From assembly GCF_001280595.1 (NCBI RefSeq), contig NZ_LITU01000050.1, positions 1 through 64,000 of the forward strand: 64,000 bases of DNA, written 5' to 3'. The stretch is from Paenibacillus xylanivorans (GTDB lineage: Bacteria > Bacillota > Bacilli > Paenibacillales > Paenibacillaceae). Below are positions 27,006 to 35,650 of the stretch, piece by piece; position 1 is the first letter of the stretch, and each line of letters begins with the position of its first letter. A program made the position numbers and the translations under genes. A model generated the notes under the pieces. It did no database searches and was not told the origin of the DNA. It worked only from the letters and a program-made list of their open reading frames with translations.

Positions 27006-27164
27006 GTGCATAATTGTAAGGGGACGATATTCGCGTTGTGGCCGTTGGCTCTTGATCTGCCAGCAGTTTTTTCGAAGAAGAGGAGTCAGGCAGATACATC
27101 CGTTCCCCTAAGATAGGAACTATCTAAGGGAAATGGACGTCGCGAATACGAGAACGTTATCTGA
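27006..27164 (+). repeat. attC-like site, left end degenerate
   Basis: Right end GTTATCTGA at 27156-27164, with gtcgcgaatacgagaac before it. The arm cgatattcgcg (27025-27035) is complementary to cgcgaatacg. Inner hairpin TTCCCCTAAGATA../TATCTAAGGGAA. The left box (tgcataat, about 27007) is only a partial match to the expected TCGTATAAC. Confidence 0.65.
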
Positions 27165-27191
27165 AAGATCGGCAAAAACCATAATAGAAAT

Positions 27192-27601
27192 AGGAGAGAA
27201 TTCAAGATAATCATGCTGAATTTATTAATGAGCATTACAAGAAACTTCGTCCTATAGAAGGTCCGAACACTTTAAAATTCTCTGTAACTGACGCAATTGT
27301 TAACTATGCTACGGAGCAAAGCAATTGCCACATTATCTTAAGTAACTCTAATTTGAATAACTCAGGAAGAGCAAAAGTTCTCCGATATTTTCATAATAAA
27401 GGATTTAAAAGTATTATTGTTTATTTTGATTTACCCAATGATTTACTGAAAGATCGTGTTATACGCACCCAAAGAAGCAAAGCTATATTTAGAAGTGCAT
27501 CAAGCTTTTTGGAAGTATTGGAGATTATCATTAAGGACCCCAATAATACAGCGGGAATTATTCAACAAATAATAGCAATCACTGGTACTAGAATTCGATA
27601 A
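27192..27601 (+). pseudogene. P-loop kinase/ATPase-like cassette gene lacking its N-terminus
   Basis: The open frame reads HAEFINEHYKKLRPIEGPNT, then HIILSNSNLNNSGRAKVLRY and VYFDLPNDLLKDRVIRTQRS. This resembles the distal half (Walker-B-like strand and lid) of zeta-toxin or AAA-type small-molecule kinases. No P-loop GxxxxGK(S/T) and no good start with ribosome site exists between the cassette start at 27156 and this frame, so the 5' part is lost. The stop is 12 bases before the cassette-end site. Confidence 0.5.
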
Positions 27602-27612
27602 AGGCCGATCCT

Positions 27613-27761
27613 TCAGATAACATTATATCCATGCTGCGGGGCTTACGCCCCTTAGTCGTCCGATGTATAATTGTGGTAGATAATCGGACGACACACGAGC
27701 CGACCTGAGATAGGAGCTATCTAAGGCCGGCTCCCATCGTGAATACAAAGACGTTATGTGA
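27613..27761 (+). repeat. attC-like site
   Basis: Left end TCAGATAAC (27613-27621) is the exact reverse complement of GTTATCTGA, the first nine bases of the cassette it closes (27156). Right end GTTATGTGA at 27753-27761. Inner hairpin with the CTGAGATA/TATCTAAGG palindrome. Confidence 0.85.
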
Positions 27762-27806
27762 AACTTTGGAAAGACGAAAAAAAAATTAATAAAGGAGATT
27801 ACCTAA

Positions 27807-28610
27807 ATGTGTACTAGTTTCGCTGTTCATTTAGACAAGACATTTATTGGTATGAACTTCGACATTTCTCGAAGACCAATCAAAATTGTTTTGATTGGTG
27901 AAGATCAACTATTAGTTCTTCAGAATGATGATGGACAATTTTATCCAGCATTCGGTTTGAATAGTAGTGGTACATTCATGAACTTATTAATGGTCGATCC
28001 AATTGAAGAAGGCAAATATAGACGTGGAAAGAATTGCGTACATATTATGAAATTGTTTGATGAAATTCTTTCAGGGCGGATTGAGTTATCTCAATTAAGT
28101 GAATATTTAACCAATAACGTAATTGTTAATGTCCCGAGTCATAGTGTCCACAGTTTGATAGCCGGGAGAAATAGGAAGACATTTATTGTTGAGCCTGGAA
28201 GAAAGAACATTGATATTAACTCTTCCGATAGTGACTTCATGGTACTAACTAATTTTCCTGTATCGGATAATTCCGATAATGAATATAAGAATGTTAAAGG
28301 TCCAGGAAATGATAGATATATAAAGGCCTACGAAGTCATTACAAATAACAAAGAAACATTTAATATCGCAACAGGCGTTAACTTGCTTAAGGATACTGCT
28401 CAGCAAAGTGGGGATTATCCAACCCAATTTTCACTTATATTTGTTCCAGAAGAAAGTAAAGTTCATTTTACTCTGAATGGAGATTTTACAAAGATCTTTG
28501 AATTCTCATTTATCAATAAGCAGATTCAGAGTATTGAAGGTTTTACAAGCAATAATAGTCTTAAACTTACCAAAAAAGGTGTATTACTTTCAGAACTTGA
28601 AGATTGGTAA
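27807..28610 (+). CDS. Ntn-hydrolase of the linear amide C-N hydrolase family (cassette gene)
   Basis: The 267-residue protein begins MCTSF, so removal of Met exposes catalytic Cys2, as in choloylglycine hydrolase and acyl-CoA:6-aminopenicillanate acyltransferase relatives. Other family signs are GMNFDISRRP near residue 20, SHSVHSLIAGRNRKTFIVEP and VLTNFPVSD (conserved Asn). Expected activity is hydrolysis of a linear amide; the substrate is unknown. It sits alone between two attC-like sites with RBS AAAGGAG, the standard cassette layout. Confidence 0.75.
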   Translation: MCTSFAVHLDKTFIGMNFDISRRPIKIVLIGEDQLLVLQNDDGQFYPAFGLNSSGTFMNLLMVDPIEEGKYRRGKNCVHIMKLFDEILSGRIELSQLSEYLTNNVIVNVPSHSVHSLIAGRNRKTFIVEPGRKNIDINSSDSDFMVLTNFPVSDNSDNEYKNVKGPGNDRYIKAYEVITNNKETFNIATGVNLLKDTAQQSGDYPTQFSLIFVPEESKVHFTLNGDFTKIFEFSFINKQIQSIEGFTSNNSLKLTKKGVLLSELEDW

Positions 28611-28663
28611 TGACTGTACAGATATAGGAAGATTTCGAGAGTTATTCAATGAAGTCCGAAGCA

Positions 28664-28815
28664 TCACATAAGACCATATTCATGCTTAGGGCCATTCGGC
28701 CCTGGGTCAGTCAGAAGCATTTTCAAAGAGAATTAAACAGGCAGACACATCGATCCCCCTAAGATAAGAGCTATCTAAGGGGGATCGACGTCGTGAATAC
28801 AAGAACGTTATACGA
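28664..28815 (+). repeat. attC-like site
   Basis: Left end TCACATAAG (28664-28672) matches the reverse complement of the cassette start GTTATGTGA at 8 of 9 bases. Right end GTTATACGA at 28807-28815. Inner hairpin GATCCCCCTAAGATA/TATCTAAGGGGGATC. Confidence 0.85.
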
Positions 28816-28873
28816 CAGATCGGCTCCAAAGACTTGTAAGTGATTCAACCGCAACGTCCTGTTGCTAGATGTT

Positions 28874-29098
28874 CCACATAATTCTGAAAGGGGATTCTAA
28901 AATGTATCTTTCTGAATTAGAAGTGGGTATTTTATCAAAAGACCAAATACATAGAATTTTATTTGGAGATATTAGTGATGATGGAGAATATTGAGATTGC
29001 GTGTTTGTTCCTTCAGGTAACACAAGTAATGAGATCCATTCCGCTGACATAGTAGACTTGGAAAACTCCATGCCACAGAAGTTCGTCGGTAATCTGAG
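28874..29098 (+). pseudogene. YdcF/DUF218-like N-terminal fragment with in-frame stop
   Basis: ATG 28874 reads MFHIILKGDSKMYLSELEVG, then KDQIHRILFGDISDDGEY-stop-DCVFVPSGNTSNE. The pattern FGDISDDG.xGDCIFVPGS is what I recall from the N-terminus of YdcF-type DUF218 proteins. A stop replaces a Gly-like codon and the sequence loses similarity soon after. It is the residue of a cassette whose 3' end was replaced by the regulator gene downstream. Confidence 0.5.
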
Positions 29099-29125
29099 TA
29101 ACTTTGCGAATTACTTCTTGTGTAA

Positions 29126-29138
29126 TATACTTAGTATA
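29126..29138. promoter_or_regulatory. Operator-like palindrome upstream of the GntR-LacI regulator
   Basis: TATACTTAGTATA is a perfect TATAC-TTA-GTATA palindrome 27 bases before the GTG start. The identical 13-mer recurs at 30634-30646, over the promoter of the importer operon. This suggests autoregulation and operon control by the same protein. Confidence 0.7.
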
Positions 29139-29165
29139 CTAATATTATGATGTCAGGGTGGTTTT

Positions 29166-30290
29166 GTGGAATTGCATTTATACGAGCAGATATATATCTA
29201 TATTGTACAAGAGATTAAAGAAGGTCGATTAAAAGAAGGAGACCGAGTCTCTTCTGAAAAAGAGTTGGCTGAAAAATTTGGCGTCAGTCGTATTACATCT
29301 AAAAAGGCTCTGGAGAAATTGGCGGATTCTGGGGTTATCAAACGAATGCAAGGAAAAGGTTCATTTGTGGCCGATGGTATAATTGGAGGACAAGAACCGA
29401 AGCAATATTCAGAGGTAAGAACGACCTTGGTTCCTGAGGATGACAAGCGGTTAATCGGGTTTATTATACCCAATTTCTCTGACGAATTTGGCCTACAACT
29501 TCTTAGATCGATGGAAAAGCGGAGTGCTGAGCATAATTATCAACTCATTATCAAGCGAACTTGCGGGGATCGGGATGAGGAAAAACGCGCGATCGACTTA
29601 TTTATTGGTTTGGGCATCAAAGGATTAATCGTGACCCCCATTCATGGTCAACACTATAATTCGGAGCTGCTTCGACTTGTATTAGATCGGTTTCCAATTG
29701 TTTTGGTCGATAGATATCTAAAAGGAATTCCGGTTTGTTCGGTATACACAGACAATAAGAAAGCAGCCATGGATCTTACGCGTCATCTAATTAGCAAAGG
29801 TCATAAAAAAATTGCCTTTTTATCTCCGCCGGAAGAGAACACTTCAACATTGGAGGAAAGGCTGCTCGGATATACGTTGGCCTTCACCCAAGAAGGAATG
29901 AACTTGAACAAAGATTATGTATTGACGAACTTGAAGGGCACCCTTCCCATGAACATAAACGGAACAGCGATTGAAAGTGATAAAGAAACAGTAAAGCATT
30001 TTTTGAAACAACACCCTGATGTAAAGGCGTTTGTCGCGTCGGAATTTCTAATAGCTACCATGCTGGCTCAGGTCATCAACTCGATGGGGAAATCTCTGGA
30101 GGAATTCGAGATTGTTTGTTTCGACTCCCTGAACGATCACCTGGGTCAGCCCATCTTCACTCATATTAAGCAGGATGAGAAGCAGATGGGTGAATTGGCA
30201 GTGGATATGCTAATCTCTCAGTTGCATGGAACAGCAGTTCCCGAGCTGAACATTATTGAACATCGTATGGTCGTGAAAAATAACAGGTAG
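29166..30290 (+). CDS. GntR-HTH/LacI-sensor regulator (AraR-like architecture)
   Basis: The 374-residue protein has an N-terminal GntR winged helix (about residues 3-70: YEQIYIYIVQEIKEGRLKEGDRVSSEKELAEKFGVSRIT) joined to a LacI/PBP1 sugar sensor (about 95-370: LIGFIIPNFSDEFGLQLLRS, VDRYLKGIPVCSVYTDNKKA). This is the AraR layout. GTG start with AGGGTGG upstream. It sits before a binding protein and two permeases, with a shared palindromic operator in front of both transcription units, so it most likely represses that sugar importer. Confidence 0.92.
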   Translation: MELHLYEQIYIYIVQEIKEGRLKEGDRVSSEKELAEKFGVSRITSKKALEKLADSGVIKRMQGKGSFVADGIIGGQEPKQYSEVRTTLVPEDDKRLIGFIIPNFSDEFGLQLLRSMEKRSAEHNYQLIIKRTCGDRDEEKRAIDLFIGLGIKGLIVTPIHGQHYNSELLRLVLDRFPIVLVDRYLKGIPVCSVYTDNKKAAMDLTRHLISKGHKKIAFLSPPEENTSTLEERLLGYTLAFTQEGMNLNKDYVLTNLKGTLPMNINGTAIESDKETVKHFLKQHPDVKAFVASEFLIATMLAQVINSMGKSLEEFEIVCFDSLNDHLGQPIFTHIKQDEKQMGELAVDMLISQLHGTAVPELNIIEHRMVVKNNR

Positions 30291-30333
30291 GGTTAATACA
30301 AGCGCAGCTCAACAAAAGCAAGGATATTGTTCA

Positions 30334-30374
30334 AAGTGTCGAGAAGCCCCCAGGGGCTTATCGGCACTTTTTTT
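30334..30374 (+). terminator. Terminator after the GntR-LacI regulator
   Basis: AAGTGTCGA.AAGCCCC / GGGGCTT.TCGGCACTT long stem followed by eight T residues. Confidence 0.92.
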
Positions 30375-30419
30375 TGATATCAGAAATATAAACTTCGAAG
30401 CAAAGGACCTTCCTGATAT

Positions 30420-30486
30420 CGCAAGAAAAACTTCTTCTAGACGAGGCTGTCTTCTGTGAAGTATGTCGCTAGACATTTTTCTTATG
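30420..30486. repeat. Dispersed 69-bp element, copy 2
   Basis: Second copy of the element at 20009-20077, with the same inverted ends (AAGAAAAAC ... TTTTTCTT). It lies between a terminator and the next promoter, as copy 1 does. Confidence 0.7.
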
Positions 30487-30606
30487 GTAAAGCTTGTTTC
30501 ACATCAGAGAATTGGTTTGGAGACCGGAGATTAACGAACCTCGAAGCGTCTATTTATATCTAATTATAGCCATACAGGCATGAACATTTATGTCGTAATA
30601 TTGCAA

Positions 30607-30646
30607 TTGACATGCTTCGTAATGTCATATTAATATACTTAGTATA
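30607..30646 (+). promoter_or_regulatory. Importer promoter overlapped by the TATACTTAGTATA operator
   Basis: TTGACA at 30607-30612, then an 18-base spacer and TAATAT (30631-30636) as the probable -10. The 13-bp palindrome at 30634-30646 covers the -10 region and start point, a typical repressor position. It is identical to the site before the GntR-LacI gene. Confidence 0.65.
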
Positions 30647-30716
30647 ACTAGTGGGTTTCTATAACCAATTCACTTCGTTCATCATTTTCTGTTTTTAATG
30701 ATTCATATCATCAATA

Positions 30717-30731
30717 TTGTTAGCGCTTACA
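30717..30731. promoter_or_regulatory. cre-like element
   Basis: TTGTTAGCGCTTACA matches 14 of 15 positions of the cre consensus. It is downstream of the promoter in the 170-base leader, suggesting CcpA roadblock control of the importer. Confidence 0.65.
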
Positions 30732-30815
30732 TAAATTATGAATTTATCAGAAAATGAAGTGGATTCTATAGGAATTCAAGTTAAGCTAATTCATTTAACT
30801 TAAGGGGGACTTTGA

Positions 30816-32117
30816 ATGAGGAGATCCAAAAAATTCGCGTTTCCAATTCTTGCTTACTTTCTGGCTATGTTACTTCTTCTAACCGCTTGCTCAACGAAGG
30901 AAGGCTCAGGCGATCAGGCCGGAGAGGGGAAAACAACGGTTACGATGTGGCATGGTCTTACCTCAATTGATTTAGATAATATGAATAAAGTCGTGAAGGC
31001 ATTTGAGGAGAAAAACCCTACCATCAAAATGAAATTAGTTTATACAGAATCCAGCGAGGGATCCGATCAGAAGCTGCTGACTGCAGTCGCAGGCGGCAAT
31101 CCTCCTGACGTTGCACTTTTCGACCGGTTTAAGGTCGGTACTTGGGCTGCGCAAGGTTCTCTGACTGACTTATCCTCGATGGCAGCAGAATCCGGAATTC
31201 GTAAGGAAATGTATTATCCATTTGCTTGGGAGGAGTCCAGTTATCAAGGAAAGCTTTATGCAATGCCGATGGATACGGACTCTCGCCTGCTATTTTACAA
31301 TAAGGATCATTTCAAAGAAGTAGGGCTGGATCCCAACAAACCACCACAAACGATCGCCGAGCTTGAAGCGGCCGCCGAAAAGTTAACCATCAAGGAAGGT
31401 AAACGTTTCAAACGGATCGGGTTCATCCCATGGTATTCGCAAGGCTGGCTGTATACTTGGGGATGGGCATTTGGAGGAGAATTCAAGGACGCTGCCACCG
31501 GCAAAATTACCGCAAATGATCCTAAAGTCGTTGAAGCGCTACAATGGATGACCGACTTCGGCAAAAAATACAATGTCGAGGATATTGCCGGATTCACAAG
31601 CGCAGCTGGCACGGAGGAAATGGATCCGTTCATTTCCGGTCAAATCAGCATGAAGATAACTGGAAACTTTACGGTGAAGGGTATCGAAAAATTTAAGCCG
31701 GATTTAAATTACGGTGTTGCACCAATACCGACCCCAACAGGTACTAATTTTACGACATGGTCGGGAGGCGGGTCCGCTATTATCCCTAAAGGCGCCAAGA
31801 ACGTCGCTGCTGCTTGGAAATTCCTCGAATTCTTAGGGAAAGAAGAGGGGCAAACGTTATTAAACGCTGACTCTCAAATTTCCGTTATCGATTCGGTTAA
31901 CGACAAATACGGTTACAAGGACGATCCGATTATGAAGGAATTTATTAATATTTTGCCCAATTCACACAACCGCCCTGTTATTCCTGAAGGACAGCTGTTG
32001 TGGAATGAGTTAGCTTCCGCTACGGAAAAGGCTACCCGCGGTAACGGTACTCCGAAAGAGAACCTGGATAGAGTAACAGAGACTGTTAATAAGGCTTTAG
32101 AAAAATACGACAAATAG
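30816..32117 (+). CDS. Sugar-binding lipoprotein of an ABC importer
   Basis: The 433-residue class-1 solute receptor has signal FLAMLLLLTACSTKEG with lipobox LTAC. Motifs include TTVTMWHGLTSID, AVAGGNPPDVALFDRFKVG and MPMDTDSRLLFYNKDHFKEVGLDP, typical of UgpB/MalE-like receptors. RBS AAGGGGGA. It is the first gene of an operon under the AraR-like operator. Confidence 0.92.
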   Translation: MRRSKKFAFPILAYFLAMLLLLTACSTKEGSGDQAGEGKTTVTMWHGLTSIDLDNMNKVVKAFEEKNPTIKMKLVYTESSEGSDQKLLTAVAGGNPPDVALFDRFKVGTWAAQGSLTDLSSMAAESGIRKEMYYPFAWEESSYQGKLYAMPMDTDSRLLFYNKDHFKEVGLDPNKPPQTIAELEAAAEKLTIKEGKRFKRIGFIPWYSQGWLYTWGWAFGGEFKDAATGKITANDPKVVEALQWMTDFGKKYNVEDIAGFTSAAGTEEMDPFISGQISMKITGNFTVKGIEKFKPDLNYGVAPIPTPTGTNFTTWSGGGSAIIPKGAKNVAAAWKFLEFLGKEEGQTLLNADSQISVIDSVNDKYGYKDDPIMKEFINILPNSHNRPVIPEGQLLWNELASATEKATRGNGTPKENLDRVTETVNKALEKYDK

Positions 32118-32187
32118 GGTGCTCGGTAGGCAGGGAGCGAACTCTCTCCTTGCCTATTAATGAATGACAATTGGAAGGAGAATGCAC

Positions 32188-33123
32188 ATGGCGAAACTAG
32201 CCGATTCAGTTCAAGTAAACGCAATTCCATCGGCAAGGAAACGAGCACTCCGCAGAACTAACGTAATTGGGTGGTTGTTTGCTTCACCTTGGGCTATAGG
32301 GCTGCTATGCTTTTATGCAATTCCGATGCTAATGTCCATCTACTTCAGCTTCACTACTTACAGTATTCTGCAGCCTGGTGAATTTGTCGGAATGAGTAAT
32401 TATATAGATCTATTTCATGATCCTTTGTTTTGGAAATCCATATACAACACGATCTATTTCACCGTATTTTTTGTTCCATTAAGTATATTTTTCGGTGTGG
32501 CACTCGCTATGATGTTGAATATGAAGGTCAAGGGGATGGCTATATTCAGAACGATCTTTTTCTTGCCTACACTTGTTCCACAAGTGGCTTTGGCTGTTCT
32601 GTGGATGTGGTTGTTACATCCAAACTTCGGATTGGTGAACGGGATGTTAGCGAATATCGGTATCGATGGGCCTTCTTGGCTTGGTGGTGAGTCGTGGTCC
32701 AAGCCTTCGCTCATCTTGATGTCGCTTTGGGGTATTGGGCAAGCCGTCGTCATCTACCTTGCTGGATTAGGAGACATCCCTGATGAGTACTATGAAGCAG
32801 CACAAATCGATGGAGCTAACTGGTTTCAGAAAACGAGAAGGGTAACCCTGCCTTTGCTCACTCCCGTTATTTTCTATAACCTTGTCATGGGAATGATCGG
32901 TGCATTCCAACAGTTTACTCTTCCCTATACGTTGACCAAAGGGCAAGGAACTCCTGCAAATTCCATGACTTTTTACGTCATGTACTTATATGAGAACGGA
33001 TTCAGGTATTTCAAAATGGGTTATGCCTCCGCAATGGCCTGGATCTTATTTATTATAGTAATGGCATTAACCGGAATTATTTTTATTACGTCTAAACGCT
33101 GGGTTCATTATCAAGGGAAATAA
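32188..33123 (+). CDS. Sugar ABC permease, MalF/UgpA type
   Basis: The 311-residue protein has six membrane segments and EAA loop EAAQIDGANWFQKTRRVTLPLL. AAGGAG at 32175-32180 fits ATG 32188 (7-base gap); the in-frame ATG at 32164 has no ribosome site. Forms the channel with the next gene. Confidence 0.92.
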   Translation: MAKLADSVQVNAIPSARKRALRRTNVIGWLFASPWAIGLLCFYAIPMLMSIYFSFTTYSILQPGEFVGMSNYIDLFHDPLFWKSIYNTIYFTVFFVPLSIFFGVALAMMLNMKVKGMAIFRTIFFLPTLVPQVALAVLWMWLLHPNFGLVNGMLANIGIDGPSWLGGESWSKPSLILMSLWGIGQAVVIYLAGLGDIPDEYYEAAQIDGANWFQKTRRVTLPLLTPVIFYNLVMGMIGAFQQFTLPYTLTKGQGTPANSMTFYVMYLYENGFRYFKMGYASAMAWILFIIVMALTGIIFITSKRWVHYQGK

Positions 33124-33140
33124 GGAGGAGGAAGTAAGGG

Positions 33141-33977
33141 ATGAATCCTATCGCTATCAAAAGAATCAATCGTGCGTTAGCCTATTTATGTCTAATTGTT
33201 GCTTCTGCATTTTTCATGATCCCGTTCATTTGGCTGCTTTCGACTTCTCTTAAACCACTCACACAAATCTTTACATTCCCACCAGAGTGGATTCCGCATC
33301 CATTTTTGTGGAGTAATTATTCCCGTGCCGTTGAGTATATCCCTTTCTGGACATATCTGAAAAACACGGCGATTATAACCATCGTTAGTACGCTTGGTGT
33401 GATCATATCCTGTCCCTTGGTTGCATATAGTTTTGCCAAGTTAGAGTACCGTGGGAGAGGTATACTTTTCTTTGTTACCCTCGCTGTTATGATGATTCCC
33501 GGACAGGTGACGATGATTCCTCTATTCCTGTTGTTTACTAAATTAGGTTGGGTAGGAACATCTCTTCCCCTGATTGTACCCCAATTTTTTGGAGTGCCAA
33601 TTTACATTTTTCTGTTGCGGCAGTTTTTCATGGGACTGCCTGATGCCCTGCGCGAAGCGGCCCGCTTAGACGGCGCTAGTGAGTTCCGCATATATTTACA
33701 GATCATGTTTCCACTAGCCAAATCCGCCGTTTTAGCCGTGGCATTGTTTCAATTTATGGGGAGCTGGACTGATTTCATGGGCCCCTTGCTCTATTTAACC
33801 AATGAACCATCTTACACGGTTTCGCTCGGATTGCAGCAATTTCAGAGCCAAAAGGGATCCGAATGGGGTCTATTAATGGCCGTATCCACCTTGATGACAT
33901 TACCTATTATTGTTTTGTTCTTTTTTCTTCAAAAGACGTTTATTAGCGGCATTACATTTAGCGGTATAAAAGGTTGA
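33141..33977 (+). CDS. Sugar ABC permease, MalG/UgpE type
   Basis: The 278-residue protein has EAA loop REAARLDGASEFRIYLQIMFPL and family C-terminal FISGITFSGIKG. AGGAGGAGG precedes the start. It ends the operon and again no ATPase gene is present. Confidence 0.92.
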   Translation: MNPIAIKRINRALAYLCLIVASAFFMIPFIWLLSTSLKPLTQIFTFPPEWIPHPFLWSNYSRAVEYIPFWTYLKNTAIITIVSTLGVIISCPLVAYSFAKLEYRGRGILFFVTLAVMMIPGQVTMIPLFLLFTKLGWVGTSLPLIVPQFFGVPIYIFLLRQFFMGLPDALREAARLDGASEFRIYLQIMFPLAKSAVLAVALFQFMGSWTDFMGPLLYLTNEPSYTVSLGLQQFQSQKGSEWGLLMAVSTLMTLPIIVLFFFLQKTFISGITFSGIKG

Positions 33978-34130
33978 ACATCATTTGTATGAATTAAGCT
34001 CCAGCGATGCGGAACCCCAATGTTAGGACGGACCAAGGCAGAGATGGGATGCTGGATTTGATTAAACGTAAGGGGATTTTTATGTAGGTAATGATTGATA
34101 AGTCCGTTGGAAAAAAGTTAATAAGCAAAT

Positions 34131-34165
34131 AGGCAGCGCTGTGTAAAGCAGAAGCTGCCTTTTTG
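34131..34165 (+). terminator. Terminator of the sugar importer operon
   Basis: AGGCAGC/GCTGCCT stem followed by TTTTT, about 150 bases after the permease stop. Confidence 0.7.
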
Positions 34166-34310
34166 CGTACCAATGCATTCTGCATAATAATGAGGCTCGC
34201 GGGCAGATGGAACGTTAGTTTATAGCCTCTGGACCGACTCATAAGAAGCAACCTGTAGGAGATGGAGGATTAGCCCTCTCTTCGTCTAATAATATATATG
34301 GGAACATTAA

Positions 34311-34338
34311 GCGAATTCGTAGAAAAGACGTTATCTGA
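34311..34338 (+). repeat. Right half of an attC-like site
   Basis: gcgaattcgtagaaaagac followed by GTTATCTGA (34330-34338), the usual right terminus. The left half has been lost, so the preceding cassette is gone, but the site still defines the 5' boundary of the FabZ-like cassette. Confidence 0.6.
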
Positions 34339-34372
34339 AATTATTGCAATTTATAAAAAAGGAGTCTCTTAA

Positions 34373-34807
34373 ATGATTAATATTCAAGATATTCTGCCTC
34401 ATAGGTATCCATTTTTGTTAATTGATAAAGTACTGGAAGTCGAAAAAAACAAATGGGCTAAGGGATATAAAAATGTTTCAAATAATGAGTGGTATATGAA
34501 TGAACGGAATGCTGTTATTCCTAGTACATTGATAATAGAGGCTTTGGCTCAGTTAGGTGCTTTTGCAGTCATTTCAGAAGAGAATGGTGTAGGATTTCTT
34601 TCTTCACTTAAAGGGATTGAAGTGATTGGTCAAGCATTTTCGGGAGATCGGATAGATTTATACTATGAGATCATTAAAAACAAGCGTGGATTTGTAGTGG
34701 GAAGAGGAGTAGCCTCGGTAGGAAATCAAGTAATTATAAATGCAGAAGAAATCATGATATATTTACAACCTGCTATTAAGCAATCCGAAGAAAACAACAA
34801 CTTGTGA
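34373..34807 (+). CDS. FabZ-like hotdog 3-hydroxyacyl dehydratase (cassette gene)
   Basis: The 144-residue hotdog protein has the FabZ catalytic pair H10 (LPHRYPFLLID) and E56 (LIIEALAQLGAF). FabZ dehydrates 3-hydroxyacyl-ACP in fatty acid synthesis. Single-gene placement between attC-like ends, low GC and no fatty-acid neighbours argue that this is a mobile paralogue rather than the housekeeping gene. Its stop codon overlaps the left end of the cassette-end site. Confidence 0.8.
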   Translation: MINIQDILPHRYPFLLIDKVLEVEKNKWAKGYKNVSNNEWYMNERNAVIPSTLIIEALAQLGAFAVISEENGVGFLSSLKGIEVIGQAFSGDRIDLYYEIIKNKRGFVVGRGVASVGNQVIINAEEIMIYLQPAIKQSEENNNL

Positions 34808-34929
34808 TAACAGAGGATTCATGCTGCGGGCTGACGCCCTTGGTACCGGCCAGAGGTAATTCAGTTAAGCAGAATCTGCCGGACACATCTGACTTTGTCG
34901 GATGCCATGAATACAAGAACGTTATAAGG
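34803..34929 (+). repeat. attC-like site
   Basis: Left end TGTGATAAC (34803-34811), right end GTTATAAGG (34921-34929). The left end matches the cassette start GTTATCTGA at 7 of 9 bases when reverse-complemented. Contains ctgcgggctgacgcccttgg as in the array sites. Confidence 0.75.
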
Positions 34930-35024
34930 AATCACTCTAAATAATATAAATCAGTAATTGTATGTTGCAATTTGTTTCTATACTTTTATAACAAATTAGT
35001 TCAACTAAAAAAAATTAGGGGATG

Positions 35025-35566
35025 ATTATGTTGCAGATCAGAGAAGCTACGATTAATGACGCTGAAGGAATTGCAAAAGTTCATGTGGATAGTTGGAGAA
35101 CTACATACAAGGGTATTATTCCAGAGGAATTCTTAACCAATCTATCATATAAACAAAGAACTGAATTATGGATTGAAAATATCGGGAAAATAGACAATTT
35201 TGTGATATTAGCAGAGAACACAAAAGGGGAAATCATGGGATTTGCAGATTGTTGGAAGAGAGAGAGACAAATACGGTACCCGACTCAGGTGATTTGACTT
35301 CGATTTACATACTTAAGGAATATCAAGGGATAGGATTAGGGAAGGAATTACTTAAAAGTATGTTTTTTCGATTCAGTTCATTGGGTTATCAGAAGATATT
35401 TGTTAATGTTCTAGAGGATAACAAGGCTCGCTATTTTTATGAGTATTATGGTGCTCACTTGTGTAAATCAGTTCAAATAAAAATTGGAGGAAAAGTCCTT
35501 AATGAATTAATTTATGAATGGGATAACATTGACGGAGTATTAGCAAGGTTAACTAAAACTAATTAA
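35025..35566 (+). pseudogene. GNAT acetyltransferase split by a frameshift (cassette gene)
   Basis: The first frame gives LQIREATINDAEGIAKVHVD and FVILAENTKGEIMGFADCW up to about 35258. The second frame resumes with ERETNTVPDSGDLTSIYILK and carries the acetyl-CoA motif EYQGIGLGKELLKSMFF. The shift falls in the run ggaagagagagagac near 35260-35272. Restoring the frame gives a normal ~180-residue GNAT. It could be a pseudogene or a slippage-switched gene. Confidence 0.8.
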
Positions 35567-35599
35567 AAAATTGATTGTATTTCCATGGAGTCGATGACA

Positions 35600-35650
35600 T
35601 CTCATAACAATATATTCATGCTTCAGGGTATTCGCCCCTCGGCCCGGCTG
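35600..35650 (+). repeat. Left half of an attC-like site
   Basis: TCTCATAAC at 35600-35608, then tattcatgcttcagggtattcgcccctcgg, matching the left part of other sites. The right half is absent, so this cassette run ends here. 35651-35822 contains no recognisable gene. Confidence 0.65.
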
